Shown here piece by piece: positions 51,307 to 61,654 of a stretch of DNA of 64,000 nt. Made by a program: the position numbers and the translations under genes. The notes beneath the pieces are model-generated. The model was not told the origin of the DNA and searched no databases. It saw only the letters and a program-made list of their open reading frames with translations. The stretch comes from Roseivivax sediminis (GTDB lineage: Bacteria > Pseudomonadota > Alphaproteobacteria > Rhodobacterales > Rhodobacteraceae). The stretch is taken from contig NZ_FOMS01000003.1 in assembly GCF_900112685.1 (NCBI RefSeq), positions 1-64,000 of the forward strand. The letters are read 5' to 3'. Each line of letters starts with the position of its first letter. The first letter of the stretch is position 1.

Positions 51307-51993
51307 TCAGGCGACCTTGACGGTCATGGAGCCCAGCCCTTTCACGGACATCTCCATGGTGTCGCCGCGCGTGATCGGACCGACGCCGGCTGGCGTTCCC
51401 GACAGTATGACGTCGCCAGAGGCGAGTTCGAACATCTCGGAAAGGTAGGAAATCATCTCGGGCACCTTCCAGATCATCTGGTTGAGGTCGCCCTCCTGCT
51501 TTACCTCGCCGTTCACCTTCAGCTCGATTCGGCCTTCGGACAGGTGGCCGACCTCGGACGCCGGGTGTACCGGCCCAACCGGCGCGGAGCGTTCGAACGC
51601 CTTGCCGATTTCCCAGGGGCGACCCATCTTCTTCATCTCGCCCTGGAGATCGCGGCGCGTCATGTCGAGCGACAGGCCGTAGCCGTAGACGTGGGACAGC
51701 GCATCGTCGACGGCGATGTTGCTGCCGCCCGATTTCAGGAACACGGCCAGTTCGACCTCGTAGTGCACGTCGGAGGTGTGCGCCGGATAGGGAAATTCGC
51801 CGGAAGGGTCTAGATTGTCTGGGTTTTTCTGGAAGAAGAAAGGCGGCTCACGGTCCGGGTCGTGGCCCATCTCGACCGCGTGTGCGGCGTAGTTGCGGCC
51901 GATGCAGTAGACCCGGCGCACCGGAAAGCGGCCATCGCTTCCCACGACCTCAAGGGCGGTGACGGGCGGCGCGTTCGTGACGAAATCTGGCAT
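51307..51993 (-). CDS. Fumarylacetoacetate-hydrolase family enzyme, fumarylpyruvate hydrolase-like
   Basis: The 228-residue enzyme has the compact FAH fold: VYCIGRNYAAHAVEMGHDPD near 28, then REPPFFFQKNPDNL, HYEVELAVFL near 77 (metal-binding Glu residues), LDMTRRDLQ (Asp) and SGTPAGVGPI near 200. The REPPFFF variant is typical of fumarylpyruvate hydrolases (NagK-like), which finish the gentisate route of aromatic degradation. No gentisate dioxygenase or isomerase is in view. It is divergent from gntR across a 139-bp gap containing two GATCAATC boxes. Confidence 0.85.
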   Translation of the reverse strand: MPDFVTNAPPVTALEVVGSDGRFPVRRVYCIGRNYAAHAVEMGHDPDREPPFFFQKNPDNLDPSGEFPYPAHTSDVHYEVELAVFLKSGGSNIAVDDALSHVYGYGLSLDMTRRDLQGEMKKMGRPWEIGKAFERSAPVGPVHPASEVGHLSEGRIELKVNGEVKQEGDLNQMIWKVPEMISYLSEMFELASGDVILSGTPAGVGPITRGDTMEMSVKGLGSMTVKVA

Positions 51994-52046
51994 TGCGTTC
52001 TCCTCGACGTTTCGCTCCAGTACGTGCTACTTCAGCTGGGCGACAA

Positions 52047-52093
52047 GATCAATCTGAACCAATGTAAAAAATGGTGACAGGCCTGGATCAATC
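52047..52093. promoter_or_regulatory. Two GATCAATC boxes in the FAH-gntR divergent region
   Basis: GATCAATC occurs exactly at 52047-52054 and 52086-52093 (the latter as GGATCAATCC, a near-palindrome), 40-80 bp upstream of gntR and 53-100 bp upstream of the FAH gene. Consensus over four sites is GATCAAT-Y-Y-G. Confidence 0.55.
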
Positions 52094-52132
52094 CGGTAGT
52101 CTCGCCGTCAATCGGAATTACAGGGTATCAAC

Positions 52133-52825
52133 GTGCTTACGCGCCCAGATCAGACGCAGACCGAAGATCCGACCGAACGGCTGCTGGCCTTCATCGCCGC
52201 GCAGGATCTCGCGCCAGGCGACCGCCTGCCGGCGGAGCGCCACCTGATCGAGATTCTCGGGGTCGGGCGGTCGGCGCTGCGCAAGGCGCTCGATCAGCTG
52301 GAGCGGGACGGGGCGATCTGGCGTCATGTGGGCAAGGGCACGTTCGTCTCGCGCGTTGCCGCCGAGACGTCGCGGCCCGACGCCTTTTCCGGCATCGGCG
52401 CGCAGCTGACGCCGTTTCGCATGATGCGCGCGCGGATCACCATCGAACCGGCCATCGCCCGCGAAGCCGCCGCGAACTGCTCGCGCGAGGCGCTGGCCCG
52501 GATCCACGGCGCGCTGGCACGTCAGCGGGCGGCGGCGAGTTGGACCGAATACGAACGGCAGGACGACCAGCTTCACCGCGCCATCGCCGAGGCGGCGGAC
52601 AACGCCCTCCTGCTTGCGCTTTTCGACAGCCTCAACCGGGTGCGGCGCGAGGTCGCCTGGGGCTCGGTCACACGTAGCTCGGCCCGGCCTTCGAGCGATC
52701 ATTCCAGCTTTGCCGAACACGATGCTATTGCCGAGGCCATCGAGGCCCACGACCAGGAGGCGGCCTTCCAGGCGATGCGCGCGCACCTCAAGTCCGTGGC
52801 ATCGCGCCTCTTCGACGACATGTGA
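52133..52825 (+). CDS. GntR-family (FadR/FCD-type) transcriptional regulator
   Basis: The 230-residue regulator has an N-terminal winged helix (LLAFIAAQDLAPGDRLPAER, then GVGRSALRKALDQLERDGAI) and a C-terminal FCD ligand domain. The FCD metal-site segments are MMRARITIEPAIAREAA, DDQLHRAIAEAADN and HDAIAEAIEAHD. It starts at a GTG (52133). FCD regulators usually repress adjacent catabolic and transport genes until a small acid binds. Target candidates here are the FAH gene, the NMT1 importer and itself. Confidence 0.9.
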   Translation: MLTRPDQTQTEDPTERLLAFIAAQDLAPGDRLPAERHLIEILGVGRSALRKALDQLERDGAIWRHVGKGTFVSRVAAETSRPDAFSGIGAQLTPFRMMRARITIEPAIAREAAANCSREALARIHGALARQRAAASWTEYERQDDQLHRAIAEAADNALLLALFDSLNRVRREVAWGSVTRSSARPSSDHSSFAEHDAIAEAIEAHDQEAAFQAMRAHLKSVASRLFDDM

Positions 52826-52863
52826 ATTGCGCGGCGCCGGGCGTGGCGTCCCGAGCGCCCGGC

Positions 52864-53901
52864 TCAAGTCTGTGGGAAACGCTGTCGGGTGCGGTTGGCA
52901 AAGGCGACGAGCGACAGCATCACCGGCACCTCGACAAGGACACCGACCACGGTGGCGAGCGCGGCGCCGGAATTGAGCCCGAAAAGGCTGATGGCCACGG
53001 CGACGGCAAGCTCGAAGAAATTCGACGTGCCGATCATCGCGCAGGGCGCGGCGATCCGGTGCGGCACTTTCAGCCACCAGGCCGCGCCGTATGCGAGCGC
53101 GAAGATGCCGTAGCTCTGGATCAGGATCGGCACGGCGATGAGTACGATGGTCAGCGGCCGGTCCAGGATCACGCTGCCCTGCAGCCCGAACAGGATCGCC
53201 ACCGTCACCACGAGGCCGATGATGGACGCGGGCTTCACGCGGGCGGTGAACGCGTCGATCCGTGCCGCCGACCCCAGCGCGCGGCGCGTGACGAGTCCGG
53301 CGGCCAGCGGCAGCACCACGTAGAGGACGGTGGCGAGAACCAGCGTCTGCCACGGCACCTTGATCTCGGTCACGCCGAGGAGGAGCGCCACGATGGGCGC
53401 GAAGGCGACGATCATGATGAGGTCGTTCACCGAGACCTGGACGAGCGTATAGGTCTCGTCCCCGCGCGTCAGCTGCGACCACACGAAGACCATCGCGGTG
53501 CAGGGCGCGGCGCCGAGCAGGATAAGCCCCGCGACGTATTGCGCCGCATCCTCGGGCGCGATGAACGGCGCGAACACGACCTCGAAGAACAGCACGGCAA
53601 GCCCGGCCATGGTGAACGGCTTGATCAGCCAGTTCACCGCCAGCGTCACGAGCAGACCTTTCGGCTGTCGCGCGACGCCCGAGACTGCGCCGAAATCGAC
53701 GCCGACCATCATCGGGTAGACCATCGCCCAGATGAGCACGGCGACCACGAGGTTGATCTGCGCGACTTCGGCCGCGGCGATCGCCTCCACGAGGCCGGGG
53801 GCGATCTGCCCGACGGTGATCCCCACCATCATGGCGAGCCCCACCCAGACGCTCAGCCAGCGTTCGAAGCGGCCCATGGCGGGCGCGGATGCGTCGGTCA
53901 C
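52864..53901 (-). CDS. arsB: Acr3-family arsenite efflux permease
   Basis: The 345-residue inner-membrane carrier has ten hydrophobic helices and Acr3 signatures: [14 protein letters not shown] near 55, the essential cysteine in [15 protein letters not shown] near 122, [18 protein letters not shown] and [18 protein letters not shown] near 290. The start is a GTG at 53901 after GGAGAG. It exports As(III) from the cytoplasm. No arsR or arsC gene flanks it, so regulation is unclear. It converges with gntR. Confidence 0.92.
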   Translation of the reverse strand: MTDASAPAMGRFERWLSVWVGLAMMVGITVGQIAPGLVEAIAAAEVAQINLVVAVLIWAMVYPMMVGVDFGAVSGVARQPKGLLVTLAVNWLIKPFTMAGLAVLFFEVVFAPFIAPEDAAQYVAGLILLGAAPCTAMVFVWSQLTRGDETYTLVQVSVNDLIMIVAFAPIVALLLGVTEIKVPWQTLVLATVLYVVLPLAAGLVTRRALGSAARIDAFTARVKPASIIGLVVTVAILFGLQGSVILDRPLTIVLIAVPILIQSYGIFALAYGAAWWLKVPHRIAAPCAMIGTSNFFELAVAVAISLFGLNSGAALATVVGVLVEVPVMLSLVAFANRTRQRFPQT

Positions 53902-54527
53902 TGCACTCTCCTGTCCAGGTTGGGCCCCAAGCCGTTGCCGATAGCCCGGCCTCTCGGGCCTATGCCGTTGATGTGTCAGTCGGGTGGCGGTCTCACAGAC
54001 GCGTAAAGGCGTCCGGCGCAGCGGTCGCTTAGCAGGCATCACAGCCCTGGGCCAGTGGGCGATCAATGACCGAACGCCGGAACAGGTGGCGGCCGGAGGG
54101 CTTTGGAAACCGGACCGGGTGGCGGTTCAGCGGCACGGCGATCTTGATTCGCCCTCGAGGGGCAGGGCCCCGAGGTCGCGGCGGACGCGCGCGACCACCT
54201 CGGGGCGGCCACCCGCCGCCGGACGAAGGGAAGGGCCGCCGCCAGGTGACGGTTCGAGGTCGGAGCCTTGCGGATACGCAGAATCGGTCGCGCATTCCGA
54301 GGTGAAAGGAGCATGCGAATCCCACGTCAATACCTGACAAAAATACAATGAATTTCGATTGCGAACATCGCGTCGAGTGGCTAAGAGGCCCGCATACGGC
54401 GATATTTCGCCGACCGCATCCAGCCAGGTTCCTCCCAGCGATATCCGCCGCGCCGGTCTACCGGCGCCCGATCCGCTGTCTTTTGCCCGCAGCACGCATG
54501 CGCGGCGGGCTGGGAGGTTCCCGTTCT
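53902..54527. other. Long intergenic leader before the second TonB-dependent receptor
   Basis: 626 bp without a convincing gene. It contains a strong hairpin at 54168-54205 (CCCCGAGG-TCGCG...CGCGA-CCA-CCTCGGGG, 13 bp with a 3-nt bulge). Near 54326-54349 there is an AT-rich stretch (CCTGACAAAAATACAATG) that could hold the receptor promoter, with TACAAT at 54344-54349. No B12-riboswitch box was found. Confidence 0.35.
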
Positions 54528-56534
54528 ATGTCCATGTCCGTCCCCTATCGTCAATTCGCACTTCCCGGCGCGGTGGCCACGAGCCTTGCCGCGCCGCTGG
54601 CCCAAGCCCAGACAGCGGACGAGGCCGCCTACGATCTTGAGACGCTGGTCATCACGGCGTCTGGTTTCGAACAACGGATCGCGGATGCGCCCGCGTCGAT
54701 CACGGTGATCGGTTCGGAGGAGTTCGAGGGACGCGCGAACGAGACGGTCGTGGACATCGTCAAGGACGTCGCGGGCGTGACGATCGAGCAGGGGGGCAAG
54801 CTCAGCGGTGCGACGGTCAGCATCCGCGGGCTGCCCGAGGACTACGTGCTGTTCCTCGTCGATGGAAAGCCCGTCGGCTCCACCGAGGAGGCGTTCTACA
54901 ACGGCTGGGGCTCGGGGCAGAAGACCGGCTACCTGCCGCCCGCCTCGGCGATCGACAGGGTCGAGGTGATCCGGGGGCCGATGTCCTCGCTTTATGGCAC
55001 GGACGCGGCCGGGGGCGTCATCAACATCATCACCAAACCGGTGCCGAGCACCTGGGAAGGCAGCCTGACGCTCGGCACCACGGTCCCGCAGGACGAGGAC
55101 ACGGGCCATTCGCGCGAGGGACGCTTCTACCTCAGCGGTCCGATCGTCGAGGACAAGCTTGGCCTCACGCTCTACGGTCAGGCACATGACCGCGAGGCGG
55201 ACAGCTTCGTGCCCGGTATGCCGGAGGGGCAGCGCCGCACGCTCGGCGGCAAGCTCAGCTGGTCGCTGAACGAGAACAACGATCTCGATTTCGAGGTGCG
55301 CCGCACGCGGCAGGATTTCGAGGCCACCGAGGACAACGCGACGCGCACCGGCGACGTGCAGAACGAATTCCTGAGCTACGGGCTGACCCATACGCTGCGC
55401 TGGGGCGCCGGGTTCGAAACCACGACGTTCCTCATCGACGAGAATGTCGACATCAGCAACGGCGATCTCGAGTCGAGCTATGGCAAGACCGAGTTCAACA
55501 CCAAGACGAACGTGACTCTCGGCCGGCACACGCTGACCTTCGGCGCGGACTATACCGAGGAGACGACCGAGCACGACGAGGCGCGGTTCAGCCCCTCGGT
55601 CGCGACCGGGCTGGAGCGCTGGCACTACGCGCTCTTTGCTGAGGACGAGTTCCAGATGACCGACGATTTCGCGCTGACGCTGGGGCTGCGCTACGACGAG
55701 AACGAGAATTACGGCAGCCAGATCACGCCTCGTGTCTACGGGGTCTACAAGGCGACGCCGAACCTCACCATCAAGGGGGGCATCAGCGGCGGCTACAAGG
55801 TGCCCGAGCTCAAGCAGGCGGACGACCTCATCGCCGAACCGTCCGGCGGGCCGCGCAACAACGCGCTCGACATCGGCAACACCGACCTCGAGCCCGAGGA
55901 AAGCACGAATTACGAGATCGGCGCAGTCTGGGACGCACCCTCGGGGCTGCAGCTCGGCGGGACGATCTACCACACGACTTTCCGCAACAAGATCGATCGC
56001 GAAAGCCTGTGCGACACGCCCGAGGAGGACCGGTTCCAGCTCGGCGGCCAGACGTCGGGCACCTGCTCTTACGGTGGCGTCGACAACTACGTCTTCACCA
56101 GCGAGTACGTGAACCGCGAAAACGCGCGGCTGAGCGGCGTCGAGCTGACCTTCGACATGCCGTTCGGCGATTTCGACCTGTCCGGCAACTACACCTACGC
56201 CGACAGCGAGATCACCAGCGGCGATGCCGAGGGCGATCCGTTCACCAACACGCCGATGCACAAGGTCAATCTCGGCCTCGACTGGAACCCGGCGAGCAGC
56301 GCGCTCGGGGCCTGGACCGACGTGAACTACCGCAGCGAAACCAACGTCGTGGCCGAGGACGACCCGGTGCCCGGCTACACGCTGGTCGATTCCGGCATGA
56401 CCTACGATTTCAACGACAGCTTCACCGGCGCCTTCGCGGTCTACAACGTCTTCGACAAGCAGATGGACAGCGAAACCTACGGGCAGATCCTCGACGGACG
56501 GCGCTTCTACGTGGGGCTGACCAGCCGTTTCTGA
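54528..56534 (+). CDS. TonB-dependent outer-membrane receptor (FepA/CirA-like)
   Basis: The 668-residue receptor has a signal peptide (ending APLAQAQ), a TonB box ETLVITAS, and a plug: ADAPASITVIGSEEFEGR, VSIRGLPEDYVLFLVDGKPV, VEVIRGPMSSLYGTDAAGGV. The barrel ends with RRFYVGLTSRF. The plug is of the FepA/CirA/BtuB group, unlike the receptor at 21334, so it takes a different ligand (catecholate, cobalamin or other). The ATG at 54528 follows GGGAGG; the frame is open 60 codons upstream without signal-peptide sense. No transporter gene is adjacent. Confidence 0.9.
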   Translation: MSMSVPYRQFALPGAVATSLAAPLAQAQTADEAAYDLETLVITASGFEQRIADAPASITVIGSEEFEGRANETVVDIVKDVAGVTIEQGGKLSGATVSIRGLPEDYVLFLVDGKPVGSTEEAFYNGWGSGQKTGYLPPASAIDRVEVIRGPMSSLYGTDAAGGVINIITKPVPSTWEGSLTLGTTVPQDEDTGHSREGRFYLSGPIVEDKLGLTLYGQAHDREADSFVPGMPEGQRRTLGGKLSWSLNENNDLDFEVRRTRQDFEATEDNATRTGDVQNEFLSYGLTHTLRWGAGFETTTFLIDENVDISNGDLESSYGKTEFNTKTNVTLGRHTLTFGADYTEETTEHDEARFSPSVATGLERWHYALFAEDEFQMTDDFALTLGLRYDENENYGSQITPRVYGVYKATPNLTIKGGISGGYKVPELKQADDLIAEPSGGPRNNALDIGNTDLEPEESTNYEIGAVWDAPSGLQLGGTIYHTTFRNKIDRESLCDTPEEDRFQLGGQTSGTCSYGGVDNYVFTSEYVNRENARLSGVELTFDMPFGDFDLSGNYTYADSEITSGDAEGDPFTNTPMHKVNLGLDWNPASSALGAWTDVNYRSETNVVAEDDPVPGYTLVDSGMTYDFNDSFTGAFAVYNVFDKQMDSETYGQILDGRRFYVGLTSRF

Positions 56535-56542
56535 GGCGAAGC

Positions 56543-56567
56543 GGGCCCCGCCAGCGCGGCGGGGTCC
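56543..56567. terminator. Terminator between the receptor and the deaminase gene
   Basis: GGGCCCCGCC-AGCGC-GGCGGGGTCC forms a 10-bp stem (one G-U) directly after the receptor stop, followed by TTA. Confidence 0.6.
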
Positions 56568-56636
56568 TTACGAGCTTCTCCGTCCGGACGTGACGGGGAC
56601 GCCCCGTCCGGCGCGGAAGCGATTGCCGGACTTCGC

Positions 56637-57131
56637 CTAGTGCCCGCTCACGTGGCGCGCCCATCGGGCCAGCACCTCGGCCGCGCGGTCTGACTGGTGC
56701 TGCGCGCTCTGCATGGTCCGATCGCCGGCGGGCAGGCCGCATTGCTCGCGCATCGCGCCCACGTCGACCGGAAACCGCGCGCTCTCGGGCAGGCCGCCCA
56801 GATGCGCGCCGGCCGTGTCCATGTCGGCGGCGTAGTAGAGTTCGGACACGCCCGCGATCATCATCGCCGCGACGCAGAGCGGGCAGGGCTCGCAACTCGA
56901 ATACAGCTGGGTGCCGCGCAGGTCGACGGTGCCGAGGGTGCGGGCGGCGTCGCGGATCGCCTCGGTTTCGCCGTGGCTCGTGGGGTCGTGGTTCAGCACC
57001 GACCGGTTGATGCCCTCGCCCACGACCGCGCCGTCCTTGACGACGACGGCGCCGAACGGCTCGGTGCCCGGCGTCGTCAGCGCCTCGGCCGAAATCGCGA
57101 TGGCGCGGTGCAGGAAGGCGGGATCATACAT
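56637..57131 (-). CDS. Guanine/cytidine deaminase-family nucleoside deaminase
   Basis: The 164-residue zinc-dependent deaminase has the family signature SHGETEAIRDAA (His and catalytic Glu, near residue 53) and SSCEPCPLCVAAMMIAGV (PCxxC zinc ligands, near 78). The length and the C-terminal tail resemble GuaD-type guanine deaminases rather than TadA. The start overlaps the dppF-like stop by 8 bp, so it is the last gene of the importer/amidohydrolase operon and probably acts on the imported compound or its product. Confidence 0.85.
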   Translation of the reverse strand: MYDPAFLHRAIAISAEALTTPGTEPFGAVVVKDGAVVGEGINRSVLNHDPTSHGETEAIRDAARTLGTVDLRGTQLYSSCEPCPLCVAAMMIAGVSELYYAADMDTAGAHLGGLPESARFPVDVGAMREQCGLPAGDRTMQSAQHQSDRAAEVLARWARHVSGH

Positions 57132-58079
57132 CGGTGTTCTCGGCGGCGGCGAAACAGGCGACGCGGCGGTCGTGGACCCGCGGCTCGCGCTCCGGTCGCT
57201 CGCGCGTGCAGCGGTCGAAGGCGAGCGGACAGCGCGGGTGGAAGCTGCACCCCGAGGGCGGCGAGACCGGGGAGGGCACCTCGCCCCCCATCGGCGCGCG
57301 GTCGCGCTTTGGCGCCTCGAGGTCCGGGATCGTGTCGAGCAGCATCCGGGTGTAGGGATGCAGGGGCGTGGCGAAGAGGTCGGCGGTCGGCTGGATCTCG
57401 ACGATGCGGCCGAGATACATCACCGCGATCACGTCGGCCATGTGACGCACCACGCTCAGGTCGTGGCTGATGAAAAGATATGTCAGCCCCATTTCGCGCT
57501 GGAGCCGCTTCATCAGGTTCAGGACCTGCGCCTGCACGCTGACGTCGAGCGCCGAGGTCGGCTCGTCGCAAACCAGGAATTCCGGCTCTCCCGCGAGCGC
57601 GCGCGCGATGGAGATGCGCTGCCGCTGCCCGCCGGAAAACTCATGCGGGTACTTGACGGCATCGGCGGGCGACAGGCCCACCGTGTCCAGCAATTCCTCC
57701 ACTCGCGCGGTCACCTGGGCCTCGGGCGCCTGCGGGTTCAGCGTGCGCAGCGGTTCGGCGACGATCCGGCCCACGCGCCAGCGCGGGTTGAGCGAGGCGA
57801 ACGGGTCCTGGAAGATCATTTGCATCTTCTCGGGATCGCCGTTGAAGCGGATCTTGCCGCCCGACGGGGCGTGCAGGCCCGTCACCAGCTTGGCGATGGT
57901 CGATTTGCCGCAACCGCTTTCGCCGACGAGGGCGAGGGTCTGGCCGCGCGCGATGTCGAAATCCACCCCGTCGACGGCGCGCAGGGTGCGGCGCGGCTTG
58001 CGCTCGATCACGCGATTGAGCCAGGGGGCGGAGACGTCGAAGCGGCGTTCCAGCGCGTCGACTTCGAGGATGGCCTCGG

Positions 58080-58083
<4 letters not shown>
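57124..58083 (-). CDS. Dpp/Opp-type ABC ATPase F
   Basis: The 319-residue ATPase has Walker A GESGCGKST near 54, FQDPFASLNPRW, signature SGGQRQRISIARALAGEPEF, Walker B LVCDEPTSALDVS and a C-terminal oligopeptide-transport domain with cysteines CSFHPRCPLAFDRC, a candidate Fe-S or zinc site common in DppF/OppF. It overlaps the D-type ATPase gene (ATGA). Confidence 0.93.
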
Positions 58084-59044
<961 letters not shown>

Positions 59045-59048
<4 letters not shown>

Positions 59049-60478
59049 TCTGCCCTCCGGTAGCTGGGGGTGAAGATCTCGGACAGGGGCGGGTGCCCGA
59101 CGGTGCGGTCGGGGTATCTGGCGATCAGCCGGTCGAACTGCGCCTGCGCCCGCGCGATGTCCTCCACGGGGTCGATACCGGGGATCCGGCGATCCTTCAT
59201 GACGCGGCGACCGTCGATCCAGACGTCGCGCACGTCGCGGCCCGAGGCGCCGGTCATCAGCGTCTGGATCGGGTCGGGGGTCTGGAGCGTCTGCGACAGG
59301 TCGATGACAGTGATGTCGGCGCAGGCCCCGGGGCCGAGGCGGCCGAGGTCGTCGCGCTTCAGCGCCCGTGCGCCGCCGAGGGTCGCCGCATCGAACAGGT
59401 CTTCGGAGCGGACGGCCCCTGCGCCCTCGGTGATCCGCGCGGTCATCATGCCGAGTTGCATGTTGAGGATCATGTCCGCCGGCCACGTGTCGGTGCCGAG
59501 CCCGATATTGATGCCGCGCGCGCGGCAGCCGGTGAAGCTGCGCAGCGTCCCGCCGTGGCGGGCCGCGACCAGCGGGCAATGCACGAGCGTCGCGCCATGC
59601 TCGGCCATCAGCGCGAAGTCGCGGTCCTCGGCATGGGTGCCGTGCGGCAGGAGCCAGTTCGCCCCGAGCGCGCCGATCCGGGCAAGCCAGTCTATGGGTG
59701 TCGTGCCGTGCTGCTCGCGCACGAGCCGCAGTTCCGTCGGCGACTGGCAGCAATGCTGGCGCACCGGCGCGCCCACTTCCGAAGCGATCGCTTGCGTGCG
59801 CTGCAGCAGCGCCTCGGTGCAGGTCTCGATCCGGTCCGGGGCGAACATCGCGCGGATGCGCCCGCCCGCCGTGCCGTCGACGCGCGCCGCGAAGGCGGCG
59901 GCGTCCTCGAGCCCCTGCATCCCGCGCGCCTCGTCATAGACGGCGCGAATGTTGCCCGCGGTATCGGTCACTTGTCCGCCGGTGCGGTAGGCTGGGCCGA
60001 GATAGACGCGCAGGCCCAGCTCTTCGGCGGCCGCGGCGGCGGCGTCGAATTCCGCCACCGTCTCTGCCCATTCGCGATAGAAGAGCGAGGCGATGGGCAG
60101 CGCGGTGGTGATCCCGTTGCGGATGAGATGCGCGAAGGCGAACCGTTTCTGGTAGGCAAGTTCCTCGGGCCCGTACATCTCGTAGGGCCCGGCGGCTACG
60201 TAGCTTTCGGGCCAGACGCGGCCCGTCTTCCAGGCCGGGCCGTTGTCGTAGCCGAGGATCGTCGTGTCGAGATCGCTCAGCGCGTCGAGGTCGACGAACC
60301 CGGGCGACAGGACCGCCTCGCCGTAGTCGATCCGCTCGGCCACCTCGCCGTCGAAGGCGCCGCCGGCATGGATCACGCGCGCCCCCTCGATGACGACGCA
60401 GCCGTTTTCGTGGATGACATGCGCGCCGCCAGCGAAGGCGACGACCCATCGGGCGGAGAGGAGCGTGCGATGGGTCAC
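59045..60478 (-). CDS. Amidohydrolase-superfamily enzyme with altered first metal motif
   Basis: The 477-residue protein is an amidohydrolase (TIM-barrel hydrolase or deaminase). Where most members have HxH after PGFV, this one reads PGFVDLDALSDLDTTIL, with Asp residues and no His. Later sites are present: VRQHCCQSPTE near 257, LLPHGTHAEDRDF near 292, VHCPLVAARHG and GLGTDTWPADM near 337 (catalytic Asp). The protein may therefore bind one metal or none at the usual site, or follow a subfamily pattern with Asp ligands. The start is a GTG (60478) overlapping the upstream deaminase stop. Confidence 0.8.
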
Positions 60479-61650
60479 GGGGCCTCCCGCACGCAGATTC
60501 CGTCGCGCGCGACGACCGCGCCGCCCTTCAGCACCAGCTTGCGCGGGGCGCGCATCGCGACCGCCTCGGCCAGTGCCTCGCCCTCGACCAGCACGCAATC
60601 GGCGCGGTCGCCGACATTCAGCCCGTAGCCTTGGGTCTCCATGATCGCGGCGCCGCCGTAGGTACAAATATCCAGCGCCATCTCCACCTCGTCGTCGCGG
60701 CGCAGGTTGTTGCGCTGACTGATGAACATCGCCCGTTCCAGCATGTCGGTGTTGCCGAACGGTCCCCAGGTGTCGCGTATGCCGTCGGAGCCCGAACCGG
60801 TCAGGATGCCCGCCGCCTTCAGTTCCTTCACCGCCGGCACGGGCACGGCGGACGGCGCGGTGGTGATGATGTGGATCCCCGCCTCGGCCAGCCGCGCGTG
60901 CAGCTCTGCCGCGTAGGCCCGGTTGGTCATGCCGAGGCAGAAGGCGTGGCTGATCGTCACCTTGCCCTGCATCCCGTGCGCCAGCGTGCGCGCGATGATC
61001 TCCTCCATCGAAAAGCCGCCCAGGGCGTCCTGTTCGTGCAGGTGGATGTCGATCGGCTTGCCGTGCTTCTCGGCCAGCGCGAAGACGGCATCGAGATGGC
61101 CCTTTGGGTCGCGCTCGATCCCGCAGGGGTCGATGCCGCCGACGAGGTCGGCACCGAGACTCAGCGCTTCGTCCATCATCTCGACCGTGCCGGGGCGCGG
61201 CATCATGGAGGATTGCGGGAAGGCGACGATCTCGATGTCGACGAGCCCGGAGAGCTTCTCGCGCGTCGCCATCACGCCCTCGACCCCGGCGAGCCCGTGA
61301 TGGGTGTCGACATCCACGTGGCTGCGGATCTGCGTCGTGCCCTTGCTGACCGACAGGATCGCCTGGCGTTCGCTCTGCACCTGCGGATCGAGACCGAGCG
61401 ACACCTTCACCTCGCGCTCGTTGGTGATCTTGTCGATCAGCCGCGGCCCCACCTCGTTGCGATACCACGCCATCCCGAGAAGCGACTTGTCGAGATGGGT
61501 GTGCGCCTCCACGAGGCCGGGGATCAGGATGCGTCCGCCGCAGTCGATGACCTCGCCTCCTTCGGCCGCCTCGGCCGCGAAGCGGCCCCCGGCGATATGC
61601 AGGTCGGTGGCGGGGCCGCCCATGGGGCGGCAGTTCTTGAGCGTTGTCAT
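60475..61650 (-). CDS. Cytosine-deaminase-like amidohydrolase
   Basis: The 391-residue enzyme has all metal sites of the CodA-like group: GLVEAHTHLDKSLLG near 44 (HxH), PIDIHLHEQDALGG near 198 (HxHE), KVTISHAFCLG near 231 (His) and GSGSDGIRDTWGPFG near 286 (catalytic Asp). Members deaminate cytosine, isoguanine or related rings. It is sandwiched between the Dpp-type permease and ATPase genes with a GTGA overlap, so its substrate is presumably what the importer brings in. Confidence 0.88.
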   Translation of the reverse strand: MTTLKNCRPMGGPATDLHIAGGRFAAEAAEGGEVIDCGGRILIPGLVEAHTHLDKSLLGMAWYRNEVGPRLIDKITNEREVKVSLGLDPQVQSERQAILSVSKGTTQIRSHVDVDTHHGLAGVEGVMATREKLSGLVDIEIVAFPQSSMMPRPGTVEMMDEALSLGADLVGGIDPCGIERDPKGHLDAVFALAEKHGKPIDIHLHEQDALGGFSMEEIIARTLAHGMQGKVTISHAFCLGMTNRAYAAELHARLAEAGIHIITTAPSAVPVPAVKELKAAGILTGSGSDGIRDTWGPFGNTDMLERAMFISQRNNLRRDDEVEMALDICTYGGAAIMETQGYGLNVGDRADCVLVEGEALAEAVAMRAPRKLVLKGGAVVARDGICVREAP

Positions 61651-61654
61651 ATTC

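Noticed and set aside
51388-51402. TTCCCGACAGT inside the FAH-family gene, matching the core of the iron-locus motif
   Set aside because: It encodes conserved residues of the SGTPAGVG region and lacks the rest of the motif; it shows that short partial matches arise by chance in GC-rich coding DNA.
52864-53901. Part of a full ars operon
   Set aside because: Neither an ArsR-type regulator nor an arsenate reductase lies next to the Acr3 gene; the adjacent GntR gene belongs to the FCD family and converges with it.
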